A stretch of 8,989 nt of DNA from Gammaproteobacteria bacterium (GCA_030040235.1 JASHUC010000462.1:1-8989), one strand, 5' to 3'. Shown: positions 1 to 7,478, counted from the stretch's first letter. The notes: generated by a model not told the origin, from the letters alone. A program made the numbers and translations.

Positions 1-1
1 G

Positions 2-556
2 GGAGCGCCGGCGCCGTGGGTTCGAGCAGCCGGCGTGACGCTCGTCGAGCTACTCACCGTGATCTCGATCGTCGCGATCCTGCTCGCGATCGGCGTGCCT
101 TCGTACCGCTCCATCAGCACCTCCTATCGCACCTCGAGCGAGGTGAACGGATTACTCGGCGATCTGCAATATGCGCGCGCCGAGGCCATCAAGGAGGGAC
201 AGACGGTCACGGTGTGCGTGTCCACGAACGGAGCGAGTTGCGCCGCCGCGGGCAGCGGCTGGCAGTCGGGCTGGATCGTGTTCTCCGACGTCTCCGACAA
301 CCAGACGGTCGCGGGCACGGACGTCATCCTGCGCGTCCAGGCGACCTTCACCGCCAACGACACCTTCGAGGCCACCGCCGGCATGAGCTCGGTCACTTTC
401 AGCGGCGAGGGATTCGCGCTCGGGCTGCCGAACGGCGGAGCCACGATCACGCTCCACGATCCGACCGCCAACACCGTGTGGACGCGCTGCCTGGAGCTCA
501 ATGTCATCGGAATCATGAGCATCCAGACGAACACGAGCGAGCCGAGCTGCGTATGA
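2..556 (+). CDS. fimT: GspH/FimT-family minor type IV prepilin (FimT/FimU position), 5' truncated
   Basis: This is a minor pilin of the type IV pilus, a probable subunit of the tip/priming complex with PilV, PilW, PilX and PilY1. The frame is open from base 2, and its start lies left of the window. The GTG at 35 is not the start: it encodes Val+1 of the mature protein, because the preceding codon is Gly and the sequence G|VTLVE is a prepilin-peptidase site with Glu at +5. A hydrophobic helix (LLTVISIVAILLAIGVPSY) follows, then a GspH-type globular domain with the typical 'ARAEAIKEGQTVTVC' and 'WQSGWIVFSD' segments. The last Cys is the penultimate residue. Val at +1 is less common than Phe or Met. 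The C-terminal segment (IGIMSIQTNT) has no GRxR motif, the DNA-binding signature described for Legionella FimT. The place just before pilV matches FimU of Pseudomonas, so the symbol could equally be fimU. The stop overlaps the pilV start (ATGA). Confidence 0.88.
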   Translation, partial: GAPAPWVRAAGVTLVELLTVISIVAILLAIGVPSYRSISTSYRTSSEVNGLLGDLQYARAEAIKEGQTVTVCVSTNGASCAAAGSGWQSGWIVFSDVSDNQTVAGTDVILRVQATFTANDTFEATAGMSSVTFSGEGFALGLPNGGATITLHDPTANTVWTRCLELNVIGIMSIQTNTSEPSCV

Positions 557-1143
557 GCGCACGCGACTTCGCATCGCGGCCGTCCGGCTTCAGCATGGTG
601 GAGGTGATGGTCGCACTCGTCGTGATCACCGTGGGCCTGCTGGGGGTCGCGAAAATGCAGGCGCTCTCCCTCGCGAGCACCACGAGCTCGAGCCAGCGTT
701 CCATGGCCGCCTTCGAGGCTGCGAGTCTCGCCGCCGAGATGCATACCAATCGAGCATTCTGGGCAGGAGGCGTTGCGCCTCCCCCCGCAACGATCAACGT
801 GAATGGAGCGGCAGTCTCGAGCCCCACCCCGGGGTTCCCGGGCGCCGTATCGAGCTGTCTGTCGGCGGCGGACGGGGGGAATGCGCCATGCACTTCCACG
901 GCGCTCGCCGCTTACGATTTGCAGCAATGGGCCGCGGCGCTCAACGGCTTGCTTCCGGGCAGCACCGCCGTGATCGAGTGCCAGAGTCAGACGCCGCCGA
1001 TCAGCTGCACGATCACCGTTACCTGGTCCGAGAACGCGGTGGCGATCAATTCGACGGAGGCGAGCACCTCGCAGGCGAACACCGGCGCCGGCAGCACCTC
1101 CCAGTTCCAGAACCCGAGCTATACGGTCTACGTGGAGCCTTGA
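553..1143 (+). CDS. pilV: Type IV pilus minor prepilin PilV
   Basis: This minor pilin belongs to the PilV family (type IV pilus modification protein PilV) and is processed by the prepilin peptidase and assembled into the tip complex. The product is 196 residues. The ATG at 553 overlaps the previous stop as ATGA. The frame is open further upstream to base 16, but that part only reads through the preceding gene out of frame. A 12-residue basic leader ends in SG|FSMVE, with cleavage after Gly12 and Glu17 as +5. The hydrophobic helix spans roughly residues 13 to 35 (MVALVVITVGLLGVAKMQAL), and 'LLGVAKMQ' is typical of PilV. The C-terminal half has four cysteines in two pairs (SSC...APC and ECQ...SCTITVTW), consistent with disulfides and with the usual 'V.V.W' strand. 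Only one base separates it from pilW. Order, length and the N-terminal motif together make the call secure. Confidence 0.92.
   Translation: MSARDFASRPSGFSMVEVMVALVVITVGLLGVAKMQALSLASTTSSSQRSMAAFEAASLAAEMHTNRAFWAGGVAPPPATINVNGAAVSSPTPGFPGAVSSCLSAADGGNAPCTSTALAAYDLQQWAAALNGLLPGSTAVIECQSQTPPISCTITVTWSENAVAINSTEASTSQANTGAGSTSQFQNPSYTVYVEP
1134..1137 (+). promoter_or_regulatory. Shine-Dalgarno for pilW (decides the GTG start)
   Basis: GGAG lies in the last codons of pilV, 7 nt before the GTG at 1145. This spacing supports GTG as the pilW start. No in-frame ATG upstream of the prepilin cleavage site gives an alternative. Confidence 0.6.
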
Positions 1144-1144
1144 G

Positions 1145-1957
1145 GTGAACGCCCGCTCTTCCCGATCACGCGCCCGACACGACGCTCGCGGCTACACGCT
1201 GATCGAGCTGCTCGTCGCCATGGTGGTCGCGCTGTTTCTGCTCGCTGGCCTGCTGACGATCGTCCAGTCCATGCGCCAGACGTTCAACGAGCAGAACGCG
1301 CTCGCTCAGCTTCAGGACGGCGAACGGCTCGCGATGGTCCTCATGGGCGATGTCGTCCAAGCGGCGGGCTACTTTCCGAGTCCGACGACGAATTCGTTGA
1401 GCTCCGTGTATCCCGCGGGGGCGGGGTTCGCCGGGGGCCAGGCGATCTCAGGCACGTCCGCTACCGGCGGGCCGACGGGAAACAGCGACTCGGTCTCGGT
1501 GCGCTTCACGCCGCCGACGAGCGTCGCAGGCGACGCCAATGCCAACACGAATCTCAGCATGACCAACTGCACCGGCGGGACGGACGCGGCCGGCGTCGTC
1601 TACACCGATACGTTCAGTGTCGATGCGAACGGGAATCTCGATTGCACGCTGAGCATCAACGGTGCCGCGCAGCCGATCGTGCAACTTGTCAGCGGCGTGC
1701 AGCGGCTGCAGATCTGGTACGGCGTTCCGACGAGCGCAGCCTCCGGCGACAACGTCGATACCTACTACACCGCGGCGAACATGCCCGTGAGTGACTGGCC
1801 GAATGTCACCGCGGTGAAGATCCGCCTGACCTTCATCAACCCCCTCGCGTGCCCCACCGCCGAGGTGGCCTGCCTGGCATCCACATCGCCGGCGATCAGC
1901 TACTACCTGGAGCGAGTCGTCGGCGTCATGTCCAGAACGGGAGTGACGACGACGTGA
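1145..1957 (+). CDS. pilW: Type IV pilus minor prepilin PilW
   Basis: This is a PilW-family minor pilin, part of the type IV pilus priming/tip subcomplex. The product is 270 residues from a GTG start that has a well-spaced GGAG and sits 1 nt after the pilV stop. A 16-residue Arg-rich leader ends in RG|YTLIE (Gly16, with Glu21 as +5). A hydrophobic helix with LLVAMVVALFLLAGLLTIV follows, then the PilW-like 'MRQTFNEQNALAQLQDGERLAM' region, where a long amphipathic alpha1 continues. The segment 'VSGVQRLQIWYGV' and the late 'VTAVKIRLTF' are typical of the family's C-terminal domain ('V.G...lqv.yG' and 'v.avri.l'). The tail (YYLERVVGVMSRTG) resembles the usual ending. Its stop overlaps the pilX start as GTGA, which suggests coupled translation. 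Nothing appears broken. Confidence 0.92.
   Translation: MNARSSRSRARHDARGYTLIELLVAMVVALFLLAGLLTIVQSMRQTFNEQNALAQLQDGERLAMVLMGDVVQAAGYFPSPTTNSLSSVYPAGAGFAGGQAISGTSATGGPTGNSDSVSVRFTPPTSVAGDANANTNLSMTNCTGGTDAAGVVYTDTFSVDANGNLDCTLSINGAAQPIVQLVSGVQRLQIWYGVPTSAASGDNVDTYYTAANMPVSDWPNVTAVKIRLTFINPLACPTAEVACLASTSPAISYYLERVVGVMSRTGVTTT
1939..1943 (+). promoter_or_regulatory. Shine-Dalgarno for pilX (decides the GTG start)
   Basis: GGGAG lies 10 nt before the GTG at 1954. It supports a start inside the GTGA overlap rather than the earlier in-frame ATG at 1849, which lies deep inside pilW and would put a long non-pilin segment in front of the prepilin leader. Confidence 0.5.
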
Positions 1958-2592
1958 GCGCGCCACGCATCGCAAGCCGACGGATGCACTGCGGAATGGT
2001 GCTCATCTCGGCCATTCTGCTGCTGCTCATCGTCACGATTCTCGCGGTGAGCATGTTCCGCAGCTTCGGAGTGCAGGCGAAGATCGCGGGCAACGTTCGC
2101 GACAAAGAGCGCGCGGTGCATGCGGCACAGGCGGCGCAGCAGTATGCCGAGTGGTGGCTCGCGAGCAACGCGGGCACGGTCGCGCCCGCCGTTTGCAACG
2201 CCGTGGTGAACGCCAACACCGACCCGAGCGGAATTCAGATCTGCTCGAATCCGTTCCCCACCGTCCTGGACGCGCCCCACTCCCCGGCGGTCGTGCCCTG
2301 GACGATCGGCGGGAATGCGGTCGGCACCCAGTACACGCCCGAGAACGGGACTGGGACCGGACTCATGCCCCTGCAGGCCGGCACTCCGGGCGCCGGTACC
2401 TATGCGCAGCCGCCGATGTTCTACATCTCCTATCTCGGCACCTGCTCGGACGGCGTCGGCACCTGCTATCAGATCGATGCGGTCGGATATGGCGGGATCA
2501 ATCCAACCGGCAACAGCAATGCGACCGTCGCCGTCGTCGAAAGCACCTACGAGGTCCAAGCCGGGGTCAACAACCTGGGAGCTAATCCATGA
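1954..2592 (+). CDS. pilX: Type IV pilus minor pilin PilX
   Basis: This PilX-family minor pilin (PilX N-terminal domain type) is expected to bridge the minor-pilin complex and PilY1. From the GTG at 1954 the product is 212 residues. The leader is short and basic and ends in CG|MVLIS (Gly14). The +5 residue is Ser, not Glu, which is usual for PilX and GspK-like subunits that cap the complex. The helix (ILLLLIVTILAVSMFR) is followed by 'QAKIAGNVRDKERAVHAAQAA', a close match to the family pattern 'EKMAGN.RD...AFQAAEAAL'. The C-terminal domain holds several cysteines (VCNAV, ICSNP, TCSDGVGTCYQID), and 'YQIDAVGYGG' is the common late strand. The frame stays open upstream into pilW, but that part is a shadow. 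The stop overlaps the pilY1 start as ATGA. Confidence 0.9.
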   Translation: MSAPRIASRRMHCGMVLISAILLLLIVTILAVSMFRSFGVQAKIAGNVRDKERAVHAAQAAQQYAEWWLASNAGTVAPAVCNAVVNANTDPSGIQICSNPFPTVLDAPHSPAVVPWTIGGNAVGTQYTPENGTGTGLMPLQAGTPGAGTYAQPPMFYISYLGTCSDGVGTCYQIDAVGYGGINPTGNSNATVAVVESTYEVQAGVNNLGANP

Positions 2593-5500
2593 GGTCCAGG
2601 ATGGGTCACATGCACAGCCGATTCCTCGGCTTGACGATCCTCGCCCTGCTCGCCGAGCTCAACTCGCCGCTCGGCCGCGCGCAAACGGTGATCAGTGACA
2701 GTTTCACCGGCACGACGACCAGCAATCAATGGCTGTTCTTCTATGGCGCCTGTCTCACGGCGGGCAGCACCTCGGTCAGCGGAAGCATCGGGCAGCCGAC
2801 GACGGATTCCAGCGGAAACGCCGCCTATACCTTTCCGGGATGCGTGAGCATCGCGAGCTCCTTCTACGGGGAGGACCTCGTCGGCGGTGTCGACGGATAT
2901 CTCGGATCGAGCACCGCGCCGAGCAGCCCGTCGAGCGGTACGCCCGACCCGAGCGGGCAGGGGGCGCTGCGCTTCACCAACGGGAATCCCGGCGGATACT
3001 CACAGCACGGCTCGATCGTCTCCGCCAACACCTATCCGACGAACTCGGGAATCCAGATTCAATTCGAGACGCTGACCTACCGGGGCAACTCGGGCGGCGC
3101 CGGCGCGGACGGTGCCGACGGAATCAGTTTCTATCTCCTCGACGGTTGCATGCCGGTGACGGGCGGGAGCCTGCCGAGCGGGTGTTCCCCGAACACGATC
3201 TACGGAACGGTGAGCAACGGCTCGGGCGGCGTCACCACCAGCGAGACCTTTCCGGGCATCGGGTCGTGGGGAGGAAGCCTCGCATACACGTGCTCCAATG
3301 TGAATCCTCCCTACGACGGCCTCGTCGGCGCGTACGTCGGACTGGGCATCGACGAGTACGGCAACTTCCTGAACGGGACCACCAATACACTGGGTGAGAC
3401 CGGGACCAGCGCATCGGGCGACAACACTGCGAGCGGCGGCGGTTATCAGCCTGGACGCATCGGACTGCGCGGGGCGGGGAGCATTTCCTGGGAGGCCCTC
3501 AATACCGCTTACGGTATGAGCCAGGGCTCGGGCCTGCCGTACTATCCCGCGGCGCTCGCAACCTCGTGCAATATCAATGGCGGCACCTACAACCCCGCCG
3601 GCACTCCGAGCAATGCCTGCTCGGGCAACCCCACTGACGCGGCAATGGCCGTGCGGAACACCTGCGACACCGCAAAGCTGTACAACTATTGGAATTACTC
3701 GAACAACTCGCTCCGCTCCACCAGTCCCACGGCAATCACCACGACGACCCTGTCCAATTCGAGTAACCCGGCGAATATCCTCGATTACACGGCGATTCCG
3801 GGCGCCTATGATGTCCTCACCAAGCAGCTCGCGAGCGAGACCGCGATGACGCGCACGCTGTGTCCGGCCGGGCAGCAGACCAACAACGGCTGCGTGACGC
3901 CCATCGTCTACAACCTCACCATCACGCAGAACGGGCTGCTCAGTCTCTCGTACAGCTACAACGGCGGGGCCACGCAGCAGGTCATCACGGCGCAAGACAT
4001 CACGGCCTCGAACGGACCGCTGCCGAGCAGTTTCCGTTTCGGCTTCGCCGGATCGACCGGCGGGAGCACCAACATCCATGAGATCCTCTGCTTCAAGGCT
4101 CAGCCCAATACGTTGTCGGCGAGCTCTGCGGGGGTCAATCAACTGCAATCGGCGAAAGTCGAGACCGGGACGACGGCTTACTTCGCCTTCTACGATCCGA
4201 TGAACTGGACCGGGCGACTCACGGCAAATCCGCTCCTGGTCAACGCCGGAGTTCTCAGCATCGACGCGACTCCCGCCTGGGACGCCTCGTGCGTGTTGAC
4301 GGGAGGGACCTGTGCCGCCACCGGCGCCACCATCACGGCGGAGGCGCCCACCAGCCGTACGATGCTGACGTGGAACGGCTCGCAGGGAACACCCTTCGAG
4401 TGGTCGGATCTGACGAGCGCCCAGCAGAGCGCGCTCGATGCGGGCGACGCCACCGGCGAGACCGACCCCGGCGACCGACTCAACTGGTTGCGCGGCGACC
4501 GCACGAACGAGGTCAACACCTCCGGGACCTGTCCTCAGCTCAGCCTGAGCCCGACCGCCTGGGCGAGCTGCTTTCGCCTGCGCAACGACGTGCTCGGGGA
4601 CATCGTGGACTCGAGCCCCACGTGGGTTGGTCCGCCGTCGTCGCCCTACACGGGAACCTGGTCGGACAAGCTGTACCCGGCCGCCGCGTCCGCCGAAAAC
4701 ACGGGTACGCAGTCGTATGTGCAGTACGTTTCCGCCGGGGAGACCCGTGAGAACGTGGTCTACGTCGGCTCGAACGACGGCTTTCTCCATGGCTTCAGAG
4801 CCGGCGCATACAACAGCAACGGCACCTTCAACACCTCTGCGCCGAACGACGGCCTGGAGGTGCTGGCCTACATTCCGAGCGCATCGATCCAGGGGTCGGT
4901 CCTTACCGTTGGCAGCACCAGTACCTCGACCGTCCATACTGTCCATGGCACCAACCCGCTCGCAAGCAATGCCGTCACCCCGAATGTCGATCTCCCAAAC
5001 CCGCAGTACGGGCACCGCTTCTTTCAGGATGCGACGCCGGGTACCGGAGACCTGTTCTACTACGGGGAGTGGCACACGTGGGTCGTATCGGGCATGGGAC
5101 CCGGTGGCGCCGACCTCTACGCGCTCGATGTGAGCAATCCAGGCACGGTGACGGGCGGTACGGTCAGCGGCGGCAATTTCGCCGAATCGAATGCCCCGAG
5201 CATCGTGATGGGTGAATGGTCGGCCGGCACGATCACGTGTGCGAATGTCTCGAATTGCGGCCAGAACCTCGGAAACACGTACGGCACGCCCCTCATCCGC
5301 AAGACCCACGCTCAGGATGGGAACGGTGTCGGGGAATGGGGGGTGATCTGGGGCAATGGGCTTTCGAGCAGCTCCGGAGATGCCGGCATCTTCGTCATGC
5401 TGGTCGACCCCGGTGCGAACACCGGTACCGGCATCCCGAGCGAGACGGTCTACTACATCAGCACGAATCAGCCTTCGGGAAGCAACGACGGGATCTCCTA

Positions 5501-6554
5501 CGTGACCGCGGTCGACCTGGACGGTGACAGGGTCGCCGACTATGTGTACGCGGGCGACGTGAACGGAAATGTCTGGCGGTTCGACCTCACGAGCAGCAGT
5601 CCCGAGAATTGGGGCATTACGCGCTGCCTCGATGCGGCGTGCGCCCACGTGACGAGCGCCCCGCTCTTCACGACGACCTCAGGCCAGCCCATCACCTCGC
5701 AAATCATGGTCGCCGCCGGGCAGACGCCGGTCGGCGGCGAGACCGTGATGCTGGCGTTCGGAACCGGCCAACAGGTCCCTTTCACCAACTCCGCTCCGGC
5801 GAGCTTTGCCACGGGCACGCAGGCGATCTATGCGGTCTGGGACTGGGCGATGGCCAACTGGGACTCCAAGTCGGCCGCGCAATACGCCGCGCTCACCTAC
5901 CCGGCTTCCGGCCCAGACACCCTGACTCCCGCGAATCTCACGCCGCAGACCTACACGATCAACAACACCGGCTGCGCAAGCGGTACTACGGGCACCGCGA
6001 GTGCCAGCTGTGGCGATCGTGACCTCTCGGAAAGCTCGCCGATCTGCTGGGCAGGAGCCTCCGTATCCGGCTGCACCAGCGACAATCAATACGGCTGGTA
6101 TGCCAATCTGCCGGGCGGTACCTCCTCGCTGCCCGAACAGGTCATCTTCAACCCGGTACTGGTCAACGGCGCATTCATCGTGAATTCCACCATCCCGCCG
6201 CCCAGCACACTTCTTTCGTGCACGACGGCATCGGAGACGGGGTTCACCTATGCAGTGCAGATCCTGACCGGCGCCGCCGTCACGAACGGCTTCCCGCAGT
6301 ACTACGACACCAATGCGGTGGGGGTCTCGACCAATGCTTCCGGTACACCGCTCGTGGTGCAAACGGGCAACGGCCAGGACTGGCTCGTCTCCCAGACCTA
6401 CACCCCGCCGAGTACCAACGGGTCCTCGGGCTCTTCCGGCTCGGGTTCATCGGGCGCCACCGGCAGCCAGAGCTCCGGGGTAGGCGTGGTCACCGAGTTC
6501 AACGCCCCGAGCAACAGCTCGGGCCATCGTGTGACCTGGATTCAGCTGCGCTAG
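2589..6554 (+). CDS. pilY1: PilY1/PilC-family type IV pilus tip adhesin with N-terminal L-type lectin-like domain
   Basis: PilY1 is the large secreted pilus-tip protein that promotes assembly, modulates retraction and mediates adhesion. The product is 1321 residues, longer than P. aeruginosa PilY1 (about 1160). GGGAG at 2577-2581 lies 7 nt before the ATG at 2589, which overlaps the pilX stop. A signal peptide is visible, with likely cleavage after Ala31 (LGRA|Q). Residues about 33 to 506 look like an L-type lectin beta-sandwich: 'ISDSFTG', 'GALRFTNG', 'ADGISFYLLDG' (D177), 'VGLGIDEYGNF' (D255, N259), 'GRIGLRGAG', and closing 'FRFGFAGSTGGSTNIHEI' near 483. No von Willebrand A MIDAS motif is seen. 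Residues about 520 to 1321 are the conserved PilY1 part: 'YFAFYDPMNWTG', 'LNWLRGD' (RGD 635-637), 'LGDIVDSSPTWVG', 'VVYVGSNDGFLHGF' from 723, 'WHTWVVSGMGPGGADLYALD', and a calcium-type loop DLDGDRVAD at 976-984. A Gly/Ser-rich linker covers 1278-1297. The tail HRVTWIQLR is typical. The lectin assignment is from motifs only. Confidence 0.93.
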   Translation: MRSRMGHMHSRFLGLTILALLAELNSPLGRAQTVISDSFTGTTTSNQWLFFYGACLTAGSTSVSGSIGQPTTDSSGNAAYTFPGCVSIASSFYGEDLVGGVDGYLGSSTAPSSPSSGTPDPSGQGALRFTNGNPGGYSQHGSIVSANTYPTNSGIQIQFETLTYRGNSGGAGADGADGISFYLLDGCMPVTGGSLPSGCSPNTIYGTVSNGSGGVTTSETFPGIGSWGGSLAYTCSNVNPPYDGLVGAYVGLGIDEYGNFLNGTTNTLGETGTSASGDNTASGGGYQPGRIGLRGAGSISWEALNTAYGMSQGSGLPYYPAALATSCNINGGTYNPAGTPSNACSGNPTDAAMAVRNTCDTAKLYNYWNYSNNSLRSTSPTAITTTTLSNSSNPANILDYTAIPGAYDVLTKQLASETAMTRTLCPAGQQTNNGCVTPIVYNLTITQNGLLSLSYSYNGGATQQVITAQDITASNGPLPSSFRFGFAGSTGGSTNIHEILCFKAQPNTLSASSAGVNQLQSAKVETGTTAYFAFYDPMNWTGRLTANPLLVNAGVLSIDATPAWDASCVLTGGTCAATGATITAEAPTSRTMLTWNGSQGTPFEWSDLTSAQQSALDAGDATGETDPGDRLNWLRGDRTNEVNTSGTCPQLSLSPTAWASCFRLRNDVLGDIVDSSPTWVGPPSSPYTGTWSDKLYPAAASAENTGTQSYVQYVSAGETRENVVYVGSNDGFLHGFRAGAYNSNGTFNTSAPNDGLEVLAYIPSASIQGSVLTVGSTSTSTVHTVHGTNPLASNAVTPNVDLPNPQYGHRFFQDATPGTGDLFYYGEWHTWVVSGMGPGGADLYALDVSNPGTVTGGTVSGGNFAESNAPSIVMGEWSAGTITCANVSNCGQNLGNTYGTPLIRKTHAQDGNGVGEWGVIWGNGLSSSSGDAGIFVMLVDPGANTGTGIPSETVYYISTNQPSGSNDGISYVTAVDLDGDRVADYVYAGDVNGNVWRFDLTSSSPENWGITRCLDAACAHVTSAPLFTTTSGQPITSQIMVAAGQTPVGGETVMLAFGTGQQVPFTNSAPASFATGTQAIYAVWDWAMANWDSKSAAQYAALTYPASGPDTLTPANLTPQTYTINNTGCASGTTGTASASCGDRDLSESSPICWAGASVSGCTSDNQYGWYANLPGGTSSLPEQVIFNPVLVNGAFIVNSTIPPPSTLLSCTTASETGFTYAVQILTGAAVTNGFPQYYDTNAVGVSTNASGTPLVVQTGNGQDWLVSQTYTPPSTNGSSGSSGSGSSGATGSQSSGVGVVTEFNAPSNSSGHRVTWIQLR

Positions 6555-6565
6555 GACGGATGGGC

Positions 6566-7024
6566 ATGGAAAAACGAACCGGCGTTCGAGGTCGCATCCA
6601 CTCGATGGGATTTACGCTCATCGAGCTGATGATCGTACTCGTCATTCTGGCGATCGTCGTGGCGATCGCCGTTCCGATGTACAGCTCGCAGGTGCAGCAG
6701 TCGCGTAGAACGGAGGCGCGGACTGCCGTGCTGGAGCTGGCGGGGCGCGAGGAGAAGTACTTCAGCGCCAACAACAGCTACACGGACGATCCGACGCAGC
6801 TCGGTTATGCGCCGGTGGGTTCAGGAGCGGCGTTTCCATTGTCGACCGGCACTTACTATCAAATCGCTGTCCCCGTCGCGACCGCAACGACCTATCTGAT
6901 CACCGCGGCACCTTCCCCAGGAAGCCCGCAGAACAACGATGCGCAGTGCACGTCCTTCAGTGTCGATCAGACGGGGAACCAGACGGCGACGGGTACGCTC
7001 GGGAATGCCTGCTGGCAGCAGTGA
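6566..7024 (+). CDS. pilE: Type IV pilus minor prepilin PilE
   Basis: This is a PilE-type minor pilin, last gene of the operon and 11 nt after pilY1. AGGA at 6553-6556 lies 9 nt before the ATG at 6566. The in-frame ATG at 6560 would be only 3 nt from it and is less likely, adding two residues. The product is 152 residues. The leader ends in SMG|FTLIE (Gly15, with Glu20 as +5), and the helix is FTLIELMIVLVILAIVVAIA. The segment 'RRTEARTAVLELAGREEKYF' followed by 'NNSYTDDPTQLGY' is characteristic of PilE-like minor pilins. Cys128 and Cys149 near the C-terminus (AQCTSF...NACW) would close the disulfide-bonded D-region. It could be mistaken for a major pilin, but its place after pilY1 and the NNSYT pattern favour the minor pilin. 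It converges on the DUF4124 genes. Confidence 0.92.
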   Translation: MEKRTGVRGRIHSMGFTLIELMIVLVILAIVVAIAVPMYSSQVQQSRRTEARTAVLELAGREEKYFSANNSYTDDPTQLGYAPVGSGAAFPLSTGTYYQIAVPVATATTYLITAAPSPGSPQNNDAQCTSFSVDQTGNQTATGTLGNACWQQ

Positions 7025-7041
7025 CGGCTCAGCCCGAGCCG
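7025..7041. terminator. Small hairpin at the pilE / DUF4124 convergent junction
   Basis: A perfect 6-bp inverted repeat (CGGCTC, loop AGCCC, GAGCCG) begins directly after the pilE stop and contains the stop codon of the opposite gene. A second small stem (CTGCT/AGCAG) lies just to its left, in the last codons of pilE. No T-run follows on either strand, so this is not a textbook intrinsic terminator. A bidirectional pause or partial terminator is possible. The hairpin is seen directly; its role is inference. Confidence 0.3.
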
Positions 7042-7478
7042 CAGTAGGCGTCAACGTCCGCCTTCGCCTGAGCCCGCTGCTGGTCGGCTTCGTCGTTTGA
7101 GAGGTACTGACGATTGCCGCTGTCGTCGGTGGTGTAGATCCGGCGGGCGTGGACGACGCTCGCGTAGCGATCCTGAGCCTCCTTGCATTGCTGCTGCCGC
7201 TTGGCGGCCTCGTCCTGCTCCACGGACCGCGCGGCCGCCTCCTCGTGCAACTGATCGCTGATGTGCCGGCTGGTTGCGGCGAGCCTCTTCTGCTCGTCCG
7301 TATTCGCCGAATCGTCAGTCGGATGGGCGGCCTTGATCAGCACGGCGCCGGGGCTCCACCGGTCGCTGTACTGAACATGCCCGTTCGAGTCCACCTGCTT
7401 CCAGATATCCGCGCGCGCCCCGGTCGCGAACACGGTCGCAGCGAGCGCAAGGACAGTGAGCAGTGCTGAGTGTCGCAT
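7029..7478 (-). CDS. Secreted DUF4124-domain protein (copy A)
   Basis: This is a small exported protein of unknown function with an N-terminal DUF4124 domain. The chosen start at 7478 gives 149 residues and a clean signal peptide with cleavage after Ala23 (ARA|D). The DUF4124 core follows at once: DIWKQVDSNGHVQYSDRW (24-41). Residues about 60 to 108 are charged and Ala/Gln-rich, probably helical or coiled-coil, and end in 'RRIYTTDDSGNRQYLS'. Two cysteines (98 and 146) could pair in the periplasm. It lies 22 nt downstream of its paralog, probably in one operon, and its 3' end is 4 bp from the end of pilE. No clear Shine-Dalgarno precedes 7478. An in-frame ATG at 7511, overlapping the paralog, is an alternative that lengthens the signal n-region. 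The frame stays open further upstream, but that part shadows the paralog. No function is claimed. Confidence 0.82.
   Translation of the reverse strand: MRHSALLTVLALAATVFATGARADIWKQVDSNGHVQYSDRWSPGAVLIKAAHPTDDSANTDEQKRLAATSRHISDQLHEEAAARSVEQDEAAKRQQQCKEAQDRYASVVHARRIYTTDDSGNRQYLSNDEADQQRAQAKADVDAYCGSG

Noticed and set aside
16..552. Open + frame upstream of and continuous with pilV
   Set aside because: It reads through the FimT/U gene in another frame with an Arg/His-rich composition. The pilV leader and ATGA overlap fix the start at 553.
1996..2010. PilX lacking Glu at mature position +5
   Set aside because: Considered as a defect, but loss of Glu5 is normal for PilX/GspK-like subunits placed at the top of the complex.
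3000..5648. An 882-codon open frame on the minus strand inside pilY1
   Set aside because: It lies entirely antisense to a gene with clear family motifs, is Arg/Gly/Val-rich with no recognisable domain, and is the usual product of high GC with few stops on the opposite strand.
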